From NCBI RefSeq assembly GCF_900104215.1, contig NZ_FMXO01000015.1, forward strand, positions 61,368-125,367: a stretch of 64,000 nt of DNA, written 5' to 3'. Shown here piece by piece: positions 54,884 to 63,793 of the stretch; position 1 is the stretch's first letter, and each line of letters opens with the position of its first letter. This DNA comes from Desulfonatronum thiosulfatophilum (GTDB taxonomy: Bacteria; Desulfobacterota; Desulfovibrionia; Desulfovibrionales; Desulfonatronaceae). The notes under the pieces were generated by a model. The model was not told the DNA's origin and ran no database searches. It worked only from the letters and a program-made list of their open reading frames with translations. The position numbers were made by a program, and so were the translations under genes.

Positions 54884-55315
54884 CTACCTGGCGAAGTTTT
54901 CCATGGTCTTGTCCGGTTGAACTCGTACGGAATTGCGCAGGTAGTTATGAACATGAAACACTTCGCTTTTAACAAATTCTTCGGCCGCGTGGACCGTATT
55001 CCGGAAAACGTGGCTTTCGGAAAATCTCCTTTGACTTGATAATTGCTCTTTTTCTTCGCACATGCCGTTGCCGATGAGATCGCAGATCTCGTCCAGGGCC
55101 ATGCCGGCGTCTCTGCCTGAGGCTTCAATGTTTACAACCATTCCCGGTCCCACGGCCAGCCCGAGAATATCCAGGATGCTCTTGGCATCCGCTTTCTTGT
55201 TTTCCACGCACAAGCTGATGTCCGCATCAAACGACTTGGCCTTCCTGGCCAGCACGGCCGCCGGCCGGGCATGCAATCCATAGGGGTCGTGAATCGTGAC
55301 TTGCCTGACAATCAT
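54884..55315 (-). CDS. HPr-like phosphocarrier with C-terminal extension
   Basis: A 143-residue protein. Residues 1-88 are a complete HPr fold with the active His15 (YGLHARPA) and regulatory Ser46 (AKSILDILGL). The last 55 residues are not part of HPr: a hydrophilic stretch and a helix around NTVHAAEEFVKSEVFHVHNY. No other PTS gene is near. It precedes the hemerythrin gene. It may be a regulatory HPr (HPr/NPr type) in the nitrogen or carbon phosphorelay. The start follows TAAAGGAGCAATACACAT. Confidence 0.85.
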   Translation of the reverse strand: MIVRQVTIHDPYGLHARPAAVLARKAKSFDADISLCVENKKADAKSILDILGLAVGPGMVVNIEASGRDAGMALDEICDLIGNGMCEEKEQLSSQRRFSESHVFRNTVHAAEEFVKSEVFHVHNYLRNSVRVQPDKTMENFAR

Positions 55316-55821
55316 ATGTGTATTGCTCCTTTAAGCTGAAATATAAGGTATTTTTTGTTTCATGGCGCCGAGAATTAAACGCAATCAGCCACTGCCGACC
55401 AGGTCGGCCCTGACTATTGTACAAGAAAAATGCCATCAGGGTTGATTCGATACAAACATGAATTTACAGGCTAAAAATTTCACGGGTTTCATCCGGCATG
55501 TCTTATTCCATAAAAACAAGATTCATTTTCTCAAGAAGCGAGAAGCCAATACGCAGACGTAGGGATGCACCTTTGGAATGTGCTTCTGAATTCAATTGGC
55601 ACAAGGAATGCTCATCTCCTTGGGCATCAATATGGGTGCCAGGAATTCGTCGAACCCTATTCATCCGAAATCATGCCATGTTTCGAGGATTGAATTGGTG
55701 CTGGATGTGGGGGTTATTGTCGGGCAAGAATGTTTTCTTATGAATTGATATTGAGTGAGAAAATTTTCAGCAGAAAATTCCTCTGAAATGGTAACCCCGT
55801 GTTGAGTTCGATTGTCAGGGG
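55316..55821. other. Intergenic region without a confident gene
   Basis: An AT-rich stretch with several short frames that lack ribosome-binding sites and family similarity. It presumably carries the HPr-like promoter on its left. No repeat is seen before the tract at 55822. Confidence 0.5.
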
Positions 55822-55882
55822 GGATTGGGATTTCGATTGGGGATTTCGATTGCGATTTCGATTGCGATTGCGATTTCGATTT
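55822..55882 (-). repeat. 12-mer tract (reverse)
   Basis: About six GATTTCGATTGCGATT-type units, ending roughly 40 bases before the start of the ferric-reductase-like gene. Confidence 0.85.
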
Positions 55883-55922
55883 GTTGCGAGTTGGATAAGT
55901 GGTGATGATGGGGAGGGTGGGT

Positions 55923-57251
55923 GTGATCATCAAGAAGCAGTATTACTGGGGGTATCTGGTTGTTGGGATGAGTCTGGTGCTCACCTACGCGATCTATTTC
56001 GGATCGATGTGGTTTTACGACGACTGGTACGATTACCGCCTGAAGTATCTCGCCAAGATCGGAAGCATGGGCACGACGATATTGATGTGCTGGGCGCTGA
56101 TCCTGGCAGCGAGGTTGCGGGTGGTGGAGCGACTGTTCGGCGGGCTGGACAAGGTCTACAAGGCGCACCGCAGATTCGGTGAAGTCGCTTTGTACATTAT
56201 ATTTCTGCACCCGATTTTTCTGGCTCTCGATCCAGAATTCGACTTCCTTCGCTTTTTCTGGATCGCGCAAATGTCCGGCGAAGCGGGACATTACTATTAT
56301 GCCCGGATGACCGGCCTGGCTGCCCTGACCGCCCTGGTCGGACTGACCTCGTTGTCCCTGTGGATCTCGCTGCCCTACCACGTCTGGAAACAGACGCACA
56401 ATTTTTTCGGGCTGGTGCTGGTGCTGGTGATCTTCCATGGCGTCTTCGCCCAGGGCGAGATCATGTCGTATCCGCTGCTTGGCGCCTGGTTCATCGTGTG
56501 GGTTGCAATCGCGCTATGCTGCTATTTCTACATCCGGGTGCTCTACCGCTGGTTCGGGCCGCTCCACGACTACCTGGTGGATCATGTCCGGACCCTGGGC
56601 GACATCACCGAGGTATACCTTCGCCCACGGGACCCAAAGCGGAAAATGGCCTTTCACCCCGGCCAGTTCCTGTACGTCTACTTCGATTCGCCGGATCTGC
56701 GGGCCGAGCCGCATCCTTTCAGCATTTCGTCGGCGCCCCAGGCCGGGAACATCCGGATATCCGTCAAAAAGATGGGCGATTGGACAAAGCAGCTTCCCGT
56801 CCTCAAGCCGGATCAGCGGGCCTTTGTCTGGGGCCCCTACGGCAAGTTCGGCGACCACATGGCGGAGCATGCGGACAAGGAATCCGTTTTGCTGGCCGGC
56901 GGGATCGGAATCACGCCCTTTTTGAGCATGGTGGAGAATGAGGATTTTCTGGAAGGTAAATACAACAAGGCGCATCTCTTCTACAGCGTGCAGATACCGG
57001 AAGAAGCCTACTACCACGACGAAATCACGGAACTCGGCGTGAAGGAGGAATATCTGCACTACATTCCCCACTCTTCCGATTCCGAAGGCTATCTCACGCC
57101 GGAGGTCATCGCGGAGCGTGTGGGCGACCTGAAGACCAAGGTCTACCTGATCTGCGGACCGAAGGTGATGATGGATTCGCTGCGGGAAGAGCTCATGAAA
57201 GCCGGCGTGCCTTTTGAACAGATCTTCACGGAAGATTTCAGCATCATCTGA
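55923..57251 (+). CDS. Ferric-reductase-like transmembrane flavoprotein
   Basis: A 442-residue membrane protein. About six TM helices contain paired His that could bind heme (AHRRFGEVALYIIFLHPIF and THNFFGLVLVLVIFHGVF). They are followed by an FAD/NAD(P)-reductase module with HPFSISSAP (FAD), LLAGGIGITPFLSM and a C-terminal CGPKVMMDSL (NAD). It transfers electrons from NAD(P)H to heme. The GTG at 55923 is preferred for its GGGGAGGG site; in-frame ATGs lie at 55899 and 55908. The true acceptor (ferric iron, oxygen or quinone) is unknown. Confidence 0.85.
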   Translation: MIIKKQYYWGYLVVGMSLVLTYAIYFGSMWFYDDWYDYRLKYLAKIGSMGTTILMCWALILAARLRVVERLFGGLDKVYKAHRRFGEVALYIIFLHPIFLALDPEFDFLRFFWIAQMSGEAGHYYYARMTGLAALTALVGLTSLSLWISLPYHVWKQTHNFFGLVLVLVIFHGVFAQGEIMSYPLLGAWFIVWVAIALCCYFYIRVLYRWFGPLHDYLVDHVRTLGDITEVYLRPRDPKRKMAFHPGQFLYVYFDSPDLRAEPHPFSISSAPQAGNIRISVKKMGDWTKQLPVLKPDQRAFVWGPYGKFGDHMAEHADKESVLLAGGIGITPFLSMVENEDFLEGKYNKAHLFYSVQIPEEAYYHDEITELGVKEEYLHYIPHSSDSEGYLTPEVIAERVGDLKTKVYLICGPKVMMDSLREELMKAGVPFEQIFTEDFSII

Positions 57252-57315
57252 TGCCCGGAACTTTGGGTTTGTCAGGTATAGGCTATCTGTCTGGGATAGA
57301 AGATAAAGATTATTT

Positions 57316-57526
57316 GAACCGCCCGCTTCGCTCAAGGCGCGGAGGACGCCAAGGAAAACATTTTAGAAAGCAGGGAAAGAGCTGCTTTCTAAAAGGATGC
57401 CTCACCCCTGTCGGGGTGATGTAACTTCGCCGTCAGGCGTGAAGCCCTTTTGCCTGCCGCATCTTTCCAGCGGAAGGCAAAAATTCTTCTTGGCGTCCCC
57501 TGCGCCTTGAGCGGAGCGGGCGGTTC
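57316..57526. repeat. Hairpin element family, copy F (full length, inverted)
   Basis: A 211-base copy oriented opposite to B, C and E. Inner hairpins are at 57361-57394 (AGAAAGCAG/CTGCTTTCT), 57403-57418 (CACCCCTGTCGGGGTG), 57426-57443 (TTCGCCGTCAGGCGTGAA) and 57449-57482 (TTTGCCTGCCGC with its partner). In the common orientation the last stem reads GCCTTCCGC/GCGGCAGGC. Confidence 0.92.
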
Positions 57527-57608
57527 CAATTTCATGAAACAGGGAGTTCGTTCTTCATAAGGACTCTCCAGCCAAAACAATCCCCAATTGCATCAAACGG
57601 AGGACGAG

Positions 57609-58433
57609 ATGAACCAGGAATATCCAAAATCATCAATCATTCTGAACGGCCAGACCGCCGTGGTCACCGGCGGCAGTTCGGGCATCGGCGCGGGCATTGC
57701 CCGGGCTTTGGGCGAAGCCGGGGCGAACGTGGTGGTCAACTATTCCAGCAGCCGCGAAGGAGCCGAAGAGGTGGTCGCGGGGATCAGGGATCAGGGCGGG
57801 CAGGCCATTGCCGTCCAGGCCGACGTGAGCAGCGAGTCGGATGTGGAGGCCATGTTCCGCAAGACCGTGGAGACATACGGCACCGTGGACATCCTGATCA
57901 GCAACGCGGGAGTGCAGCAGGACGCGGCCTTTACGGAGATGACCCTGGACGAGTGGAACATGGTCATCAACATCAACCTGACCGGAAGTTTTCTCTGCGC
58001 CCGGGCCGCAACCCGGGAGTTTCTGCGCCGGGGCATGGTTCCGGAGCGATCTTCAGCCCTGGGCAAGATCATTTTCGTCAGTTCGGTGCATGAGATAATC
58101 CCCTGGTCCGGGCGGGTGAACTACGCATCCTCCAAGGGCGGCCTGATGCTGTTCATGAAAAGCATTGCCCAGGAACTGGGAGCCGAGGGAATCCGCGTCA
58201 ACAGTATCGCTCCCGGCGCGATCAAAACGCCCATCAATCGCGAAACCTGGGATGACCCGGAATCTAAGGCCGAATTGTTGAAACTGATCCCGCGCCACCG
58301 GATCGGAGACCCCGTAGATATCGCCAAGGCGGCGTTATGGCTGGCTTCGGATGAGTCGGACTACGTCCACGGCACAAGCCTGGTCGTGGATGGAGGCATG
58401 ATTCTCTATCCCGGCTTCATTTCGGGCGGATGA
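57609..58433 (+). CDS. SDR-family oxidoreductase (glucose 1-dehydrogenase-like)
   Basis: A 274-residue Rossmann-fold short-chain dehydrogenase. It has the cofactor motif TGGSSGIGAGIA near 18, NAGVQQDAAF, the catalytic Ser before IIPW and the YASSK catalytic pair, and the IAPGAIKTPIN loop. The nearest known type is glucose 1-dehydrogenase/3-oxoacyl-reductase-like; the substrate is not predictable. The start at 57609 follows CGGAGGACGAG, whereas the frame-opening ATG at 57588 lacks a site. It stands alone downstream of copy F. Confidence 0.88.
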   Translation: MNQEYPKSSIILNGQTAVVTGGSSGIGAGIARALGEAGANVVVNYSSSREGAEEVVAGIRDQGGQAIAVQADVSSESDVEAMFRKTVETYGTVDILISNAGVQQDAAFTEMTLDEWNMVININLTGSFLCARAATREFLRRGMVPERSSALGKIIFVSSVHEIIPWSGRVNYASSKGGLMLFMKSIAQELGAEGIRVNSIAPGAIKTPINRETWDDPESKAELLKLIPRHRIGDPVDIAKAALWLASDESDYVHGTSLVVDGGMILYPGFISGG

Positions 58434-58446
58434 GCCGTCCCCCCTG

Positions 58447-58605
58447 GGACCGCCGCACTCCAGTGCGGCCTGTCCTGGATCGCACTCCAGTGCGCCACGC
58501 ATCTTTCCTCGTCCGGGATCGTCGTTTCCAGTGCGGCGATCCCGGATGAGGCTGCGGTCTTTCGGTAATTTCGATTTGGATTGCGATTGCGATTTGGATT
58601 TCGAT
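58447..58605. repeat. CCGCACTCCAGTGCGG palindromes followed by a 12-mer tract
   Basis: Two related GC palindromes (58452-58470 and 58480-58497, partly degenerate) are followed by a reverse 12-mer tract at 58567-58605, echoing the pairing of these two repeat families at 37799-37974 and 48148-48340. Confidence 0.7.
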
Positions 58606-58644
58606 AGGTGTGATGGGTAGAGGATCGATCAGATGTCCAGAGGA

Positions 58645-59052
58645 TCATGCCAGGCAGCATTTTTCTCCGGATTGAAAGCGGGGATGGCCTGATTTGTAAA
58701 GAACAAGCTCGATCTTTTCCTTCAACTCCGTAAGGTCGATGGACTTGCAGACGAAGTGATCCGCGGCCAGCGATTGCAGGTCTCGCTGGAATTCATCGCG
58801 GGAACTGCAGAGAATAACCGGCAGTTCGTAACCATGACGCCGAATTTCCCGCAACAGATCGAAGCCGGAACGATTGCCTTCCAGCTTGATGTCCAGGATG
58901 ACCACATCCGGTTTTTCCTGCTGCAACAGATCAATGATATCTTTTGAACCGTCGGATGTGGCGACATCATACCCCGCATCCTGGAGTTCCTCAAAATAGA
59001 ACAGCCGAATATAGTATTCATCGTCGATGACAAGAATCTTTGCGTTGTACAT
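58645..59052 (-). CDS. Single-domain response regulator (CheY-like)
   Basis: A 135-residue receiver. The acidic pair is D10-D11, the phospho-acceptor is Asp54 (VVILDIKLEG), and the conserved Lys lies in VCKSIDL. There is no output domain; the tail ends in a CC pair. The ATG at 59052 follows TAAGGTGATTC. No kinase is adjacent, so the partner is unknown. Confidence 0.88.
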   Translation of the reverse strand: MYNAKILVIDDEYYIRLFYFEELQDAGYDVATSDGSKDIIDLLQQEKPDVVILDIKLEGNRSGFDLLREIRRHGYELPVILCSSRDEFQRDLQSLAADHFVCKSIDLTELKEKIELVLYKSGHPRFQSGEKCCLA

Positions 59053-59430
59053 CTGAATCACCTTACCATGGCCACGGATGATCTGCCTCGCAAACCTCGT
59101 GGTTCTTTCGTAGTCATTGCGGATACAAATGCCGGAATGATCCGGCAGGGAGCGGGACCGGATACGGGGCTCCGTTATACATGCCGATGACATATCAATA
59201 TCAATGCCAAAGCATGGCCGCGAGCAACACCATGGAATCATTTGTTTTCAGTACATGAAGAAGAACCATGAAACAAATACATTCCATGGTTGCAAGAACA
59301 TATTCTTGCGAAGAGTTTCAGAATTCGTCGAGTGCTGAGGTGATCCGCAAGTTTTTTGAACCTATTGATCCTTGTCTGTGTCAATCCGGGTGAGTTGGCC
59401 AACATGAAAAGCGCCGTCTTCTGAATATAA
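59053..59430. other. Intergenic region without a gene
   Basis: Upstream of the receiver gene. It holds no convincing frame or recognised repeat and presumably contains the receiver promoter. Confidence 0.5.
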
Positions 59431-59432
59431 TC

Positions 59433-59468
59433 AAAAAAAGGGGCGGCTCCGAATAGGGGCCGCCCCTT
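59433..59468 (-). terminator. Intrinsic terminator of the AAA ATPase gene
   Basis: AAGGGGCGGC pairs with GCCGCCCCTT over a short loop, followed on the minus strand by seven U (the A-run at 59433-59439). It lies about 110 bases past the stop. Confidence 0.9.
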
Positions 59469-59579
59469 GCCGATGATTACATTTTCAAACCGGCAATTTC
59501 TGCATTTTCGAGCAGGCGCTAATACTCCCTCCCCCCCACTTAACTGATAACTGATTAATTCTTCCCTTCCCTCCTCTTC

Positions 59580-60791
59580 TCAATACATAAAACCAAACAA
59601 CCACAACGGAATCCTGCGACCGTGTCCCACTTCAAGATCATCCACCGCCAGGTATCCGGCGGGCAGGTCGTTGATCTGGTTTTGTTTTTTCCCCTTGCCC
59701 CCGACTTCAAAGGTCCATTTGCCCTGAACCAGGAAATCGCCCCGGGCCGGGACAGTCAGGCCTTCGTCCACCAGGCGCTGCCGGGGCAGGGCCGAGGCGA
59801 TCTGGTTGGCGAAGAAGGTTTCCCGAATGTTGCCCGGATCAGGCGTCTGGGCCAGGGCTTGAGCTAGATTGGTATTGTCGAGGTAGACTTTTTCCGGCTT
59901 GGCCAGCAGTCCAGCCCCGCCTCCCGCCTGGCGCACCAAGCGCAACAGCCGGGCCTCTTGAAGTTTTTCCAGATAATCATAGATACTTGGTCTGGAGATC
60001 CCGGTCATGCGGGCCAGCTTTGCAATGTCCGGAATAATGGGCACGCTGGTGGAAATCAGGTAGAGCAGTTTTTTCAGCTTGCCGATCTGCCGAGGGGCGA
60101 TGGAGGCCGCCAAGGGCAGGTCCATCTCCAAAATCTGCCCCATGACCGCGGTCAGTTTCAACGGATACTGTTCCACGCCCTCCAGGAAGAACGGGTAATA
60201 GCCATGTTCAAGATATGCCCGGAAGCACGGCAGAACCTTGATTCGCTGGACCACCGCCCCTGCCAGGGTGACATGATCCTCCAGGATCCGCTCCAGTGGC
60301 AGTGGGGCAAATTCCTGTTGATGGGCCAGCAAGAGGTATTCCCTGAACGAAAGGCCGTGTAGCTCGTGGACTAGGGCTCTCCGGCTCAGGTCCGCCTTCT
60401 GGGCGCTCATCCTCAGGATCGAGGAACCGGAAAAAACGACCCGCAGCCCCGGGATGGAGTCGTATATGGCCTTGATTTGCCGCGACCACTCCGGATGCTT
60501 GTGGACCTCGTCCACGCAGAGCAACTCGCCCCCATACGCGGCAAATGATTCCGCAAAATCAAATAGAGGCTGGGCCTCAAAGTAGGGGTGGTCGATGCTG
60601 ACATACGCTGCCTTGTCACTGAAGCCGTAGATGTCCTTGATGCGCTGCAGCATCATTGTTGTCTTGCCCACCCCGCGAGCGCCCACGATCCCCAGCAGGC
60701 GATGGTTCCAGTCAATAAGGTCATGCAGATATCGCCTGGATTCGGTTAGACTGGAAAGCAGAGAGTGCTGCTGCGAAAAGAGTGCGTCCAT
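59580..60791 (-). CDS. AAA ATPase with DUF4143-type C-terminus
   Basis: A 403-residue protein of the AAA_14/DUF4143 family. Walker A GARGVGKTT is at 37-45, Walker B ELLCVDEVHK at about 88-98, and a sensor-like VVFSGSSIL follows. A winged-helix-like region (MTGISRPSIYDYLEKLQEA) leads to a C-terminal nuclease-like part with FEVGGKGK. Members are common in mobile or accessory regions and have unclear roles, perhaps toxin-like or transport-related. It is a single gene here, in a short accessory stretch before the RAYT. Confidence 0.85.
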   Translation of the reverse strand: MDALFSQQHSLLSSLTESRRYLHDLIDWNHRLLGIVGARGVGKTTMMLQRIKDIYGFSDKAAYVSIDHPYFEAQPLFDFAESFAAYGGELLCVDEVHKHPEWSRQIKAIYDSIPGLRVVFSGSSILRMSAQKADLSRRALVHELHGLSFREYLLLAHQQEFAPLPLERILEDHVTLAGAVVQRIKVLPCFRAYLEHGYYPFFLEGVEQYPLKLTAVMGQILEMDLPLAASIAPRQIGKLKKLLYLISTSVPIIPDIAKLARMTGISRPSIYDYLEKLQEARLLRLVRQAGGGAGLLAKPEKVYLDNTNLAQALAQTPDPGNIRETFFANQIASALPRQRLVDEGLTVPARGDFLVQGKWTFEVGGKGKKQNQINDLPAGYLAVDDLEVGHGRRIPLWLFGFMY

Positions 60792-61023
60792 AGCTTCAGC
60801 TATTTCCCGGTTTCATGAGGGATGAAGGTAGGCATTTCCCACTGGCCTTGAAATTCTCTTTACACATCAACCCATAAAATGTAAAACTAATTTTACACAA
60901 ATCTGTTTTCTGTTAGAATCCGGCGCATAAGGTGTTCTGCCAATCCATTTTCGGACTTTAATTCATCAAACACCTTCTCCTGCGTATACACCAATAGGCG
61001 CGGTCGCTCCTTTAGCTTTGCCT

Positions 61024-61205
61024 CGAACAGCTTCGCTCAAATCGCCAAGGACGCCAAGAAAAGCATTTTTGAGAGGGAGCAGAGAATGAATGGATTCTGT
61101 TTGCGTCCATCGCCGACAGTCCGAGAACCTTTTGTCTCCGGCATCTTTCCAGCAGGAGCCAAAATTCTTTGCGCCCTTGGCGACTTATGCGAAGCGAGCG
61201 GTTCC
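61024..61205. repeat. Hairpin element family, copy G (decayed)
   Basis: Both ends are recognisable (CAGCTTCGCTCAA and GACGCCAAG at the left; CTTATGCGAAGCGAGCGGTTC at the right), and the GCATCTTTCCAGC hairpin remnant is in the middle, but several arms have diverged. It ends 12 bases before the RAYT stop codon. The gap 60792-61023 to its left holds no other feature. Confidence 0.75.
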
Positions 61206-61216
61206 CTTTTTCCAGG

Positions 61217-62140
61217 TCAACCATCACCCCCCAACCTCTTCATCGAATACACCCCATACACCCCGCCAACCGGCGTAAACCTCCGCTCATCCTTGGAATT
61301 CAGCAGGTGTTTCACACCGTCGAAGACCTCGGCCACGAACTCTTTTGAGCCGATGATGCCGCTGTCCGTGAAATACCGGCACCGGTGGCGGAAGACGTCG
61401 GCGCGGCTGAGGCGGTAGCCTTTTTTGCGTTCACGTTTGACCAGTTCCGGATCGAGCTGCTTGCCCTTGCCGGCATCCATGGCTCCGGTTTCGTATACGA
61501 ACTGCCGGTATTTCCGAACGATCTCCTTTGGATCAAACTCGTTCCACTCCTTCAGGCCCAGGTCGAGGTCCAACAGGCCGTCCCGGTTGCCGGTCTGGAC
61601 CAGGTATCCCAAACCGGACCAGCGATAATCCTCGGGTTTGCGAACCAGACCGGCCCGGACCGGATTCAGGTCCACATAGGCCAGCAGATTGACCAGGCTG
61701 GCTCCTTCCTGAACGATCATGCTCTTGAACCGGTCACCCCAGAAAAATCCTTTCCTGTTCCGACGCTTGTTGAAGTACCGCGTAAAGCCTTGCTTGATGT
61801 CCTTCACGAACGCTCCCAGGGTGACCAGTCGCCGACGATAGTCCTGCACCTGGTGCGGCATGATCACGGCATCATCGCCGAACTGCTTCCGGTAACGCTT
61901 CACGATCTCATCATCCGTTGCCGCCTCTTCAGTATGCATCCTGACAACAAGATGAAAATGGTTGCCCATTAAACTAAACCCCAACAAGTCAACAAAATAG
62001 AACTTGCTCAACCTGGCCACAATGGCCATCAGGTGATCCTTCTCGATATCCTGCAACGGAAAGCCCTCCAAGGCTGTCCTGGACATGACGTGATAAATCG
62101 TCGGACGATCTTCCCGAACAAATCTGGCTATGCGACCCAT
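61217..62140 (-). CDS. REP-associated tyrosine transposase (RAYT, IS200-like)
   Basis: A 307-residue Y1-transposase relative with the HUH motif GNHFHLVV near 57 and a long C-terminal extension (KGYRLSRADVFRHRCRYF). RAYTs are domesticated or single-copy transposases thought to mobilise REP-type palindromes. The start is ATG 62140, behind an AAAGGAGTCAATC site. It is intact. A truncated second 5' copy lies upstream, and a decayed copy of the hairpin family lies immediately past its stop. Confidence 0.92.
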   Translation of the reverse strand: MGRIARFVREDRPTIYHVMSRTALEGFPLQDIEKDHLMAIVARLSKFYFVDLLGFSLMGNHFHLVVRMHTEEAATDDEIVKRYRKQFGDDAVIMPHQVQDYRRRLVTLGAFVKDIKQGFTRYFNKRRNRKGFFWGDRFKSMIVQEGASLVNLLAYVDLNPVRAGLVRKPEDYRWSGLGYLVQTGNRDGLLDLDLGLKEWNEFDPKEIVRKYRQFVYETGAMDAGKGKQLDPELVKRERKKGYRLSRADVFRHRCRYFTDSGIIGSKEFVAEVFDGVKHLLNSKDERRFTPVGGVYGVYSMKRLGGDG

Positions 62141-62325
62141 GATTGACTCCTTTGGCTGAAAAATAACCGGAGAAATGAAGCTAATCCCGGACAACTGCGC
62201 CTGTCAAATATGAACCTGTCCCTACTCTCCCCTGCAAATGTATGTCTGGTCGGTAACCAATCTCGACCCAAGCGAGAGAATAAAAACGTCGGCTGCGGGC
62301 AACAATTCATAGCACCCCGGATTTC

Positions 62326-62466
62326 TCAAGCCGGGATGTTCAGGGAATCTCCATCTTCCCACTTGACTTTCTTATCATGGATGTCCTTTTTTTCCTTCCT
62401 GGACATGACATGATAAATCGCCGAACGATCTCGATTTCCCCGAATAAATCTGGCTATGCGACCCAT
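62326..62466 (-). pseudogene. Truncated RAYT duplicate
   Basis: 46 codons starting MGRIARFIRGNRDRSAIYHV match the first 20 or so residues of the intact RAYT, with a two-residue insertion, then diverge. The 75 bases upstream of both ATGs are nearly identical, so a segment of about 140 bases was duplicated and then truncated. Not a functional gene. Confidence 0.8.
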
Positions 62467-62557
62467 GGTTGACTCCTTTGGCTGAAGAATAACCGGAGAA
62501 ATGAAGCTAATCCCGGACAACTGCGCTGTCAAATATGAACCGGTCCCTCTTATCCCC

Positions 62558-62606
62558 TTAATATAACTAAAAGGGGGGCCGTAGCCCCCCCTTTTAGTTA
62601 TATTAA
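62558..62606 (-). terminator. pilA terminator
   Basis: A 21-base stem pairs GGGGGG-rich and CCCCCC-rich centres and extends into an AT-rich foot; on the minus strand the GC part is followed by UUUUAGUUAU. It lies 16 bases past the pilin stop. Confidence 0.85.
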
Positions 62607-62621
62607 AAAAAGAATTATGGA

Positions 62622-63095
62622 TCAGCTGCCTTCTGCTGGCGCTGCTGCCCCAGGCACACACGTGAATGTAGATTGTGGGTTTGATAGACCAGAGCAAGTA
62701 ATTGTAACCTTGCTTACTTCATAAGTGCCACCACCATAAACAACTCTTCCATGATTTGTTACGAATACATAGTCTGGATCAGTCGGATCATCATCGATAT
62801 AACAAGCAAGCTCATATTCTAAAGCTTCCGCTGGCACCAGTGTGGTATCTAGCTCAGGGGCAACCTTAGGGGTCGAAGTAGCTGCATCCATAGTATCAGC
62901 TGCTGCATAAGCAGCTCCAAGCATATTCATGCACTGCTTAACAGTAGCCTGACCAGCAGTAGCCGCCGAACGCGCCTTATACTTCCCAAACTGTGGAATC
63001 GCAATCGCCGCCAGAATCCCGATAATCGCCACAACGATCAACAATTCGATCAACGTAAAGCCTTGTTCCCCTTTCCTCGGCATTGTCATGGACAT
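62622..63095 (-). CDS. pilA: Type IV pilin (PilA-like)
   Basis: A 157-residue prepilin. A 12-residue leader is cleaved at Gly12 before [18 protein letters not shown], with the required Glu5 of the mature protein. The N-terminal helix is followed by a globular domain with four Cys (KQCMNM, LACYID, ITCSGL, FTCVPG), probably two disulfides. The AAAGGAGAGACATC site fixes ATG 63095. Its transcript is led by a cyclic-di-GMP riboswitch, so pilus production is linked to surface or biofilm signalling. Codon use is less GC-rich than in the neighbours. Confidence 0.95.
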   Translation of the reverse strand: MSMTMPRKGEQGFTLIELLIVVAIIGILAAIAIPQFGKYKARSAATAGQATVKQCMNMLGAAYAAADTMDAATSTPKVAPELDTTLVPAEALEYELACYIDDDPTDPDYVFVTNHGRVVYGGGTYEVSKVTITCSGLSNPQSTFTCVPGAAAPAEGS

Positions 63096-63299
63096 GATGT
63101 CTCTCCTTTGAAAATGTTTTGCCCGTTGCGTTTTGGTGTTGCCTAAACGCCGCCACGTAAGTCACCAGTACTGAATGATTGTCCTTCTGGCGCGGGCTTT
63201 TCGAAGAGAGGGATCAGGGAGGAAAAAAGAACGTGTTGCATTCCTGCCATCAACTCTGACTTCTGCCGGGCTTTGCCTTAACTGCATCGGCTCTGCCCA

Positions 63300-63408
63300 G
63301 TGTGTCCGGCAACCCTGCCGCCATGTCCCACCCGCTTTGCTGTGCGAGGCGGGCAAAATTTAGGCCGTCGGCTTTGCGTCCCACCCTTTCGGATGGTTTG
63401 CCCTTATC
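63300..63408 (-). promoter_or_regulatory. Cyclic-di-GMP-I (GEMM) riboswitch in the pilA leader
   Basis: Read on the minus strand from 63408, the consensus blocks occur in order: GGGCAAACC, the CGAAAG tetraloop hairpin, GGGTGGGACGCAAAGCC and GGCCTAAA. A second stem with the GGCGGCAGGGTTGCCGG receptor-type sequence follows (about 63303-63325). Order and spacing agree with class I c-di-GMP aptamers. It ends about 200 bases before the pilA start; the expression platform lies between. Confidence 0.93.
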
Positions 63409-63793
63409 AGACTTCGTCATTCAGTTGTCTGCATTACGCATAAGATAGGGAACCTTGTCAAGGGCAGGATGCAGAAATTGTTGAAGGTTGATGCAGCAAG
63501 TAATTAAATTACTGTTTTAACGAGATTGATCAAGCGATTATTTGCATATCCGGCGAGGTTGGATATCGGCAGTGAATTTGTCTTTTTAGATCCAGATATA
63601 TTGAATTTCGGGCATTTTTGGCTGTGCCATCTTTAATAAACGGTGCTACTCTGATCTTATGTAGTCTGCCCTGAAAATAGGTCAACTATTTAAAATTGTT
63701 TGACATTTTTTCTATTTCGTAGTACATTTTCAACCAGTTACTGCAGTATTTCTGTAATAAGCCGGTCGAAAAATCACTGATTTTGGAGTGACT
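63409..63793. other. AT-rich upstream region between the riboswitch and the transposase
   Basis: Contains the pilA promoter and probably the left end of the insertion sequence that follows. I could not define an inverted repeat end. No other gene is seen. Confidence 0.5.

Noticed and set aside
55498..55743. 81-codon frame in the HPr-flavoprotein gap
   Set aside because: No ribosome-binding site, no family similarity and a composition unlike the neighbours.
63175..63363. 62-codon frame upstream of pilA
   Set aside because: It lies across the c-di-GMP aptamer on the opposite strand and has no protein-like features.
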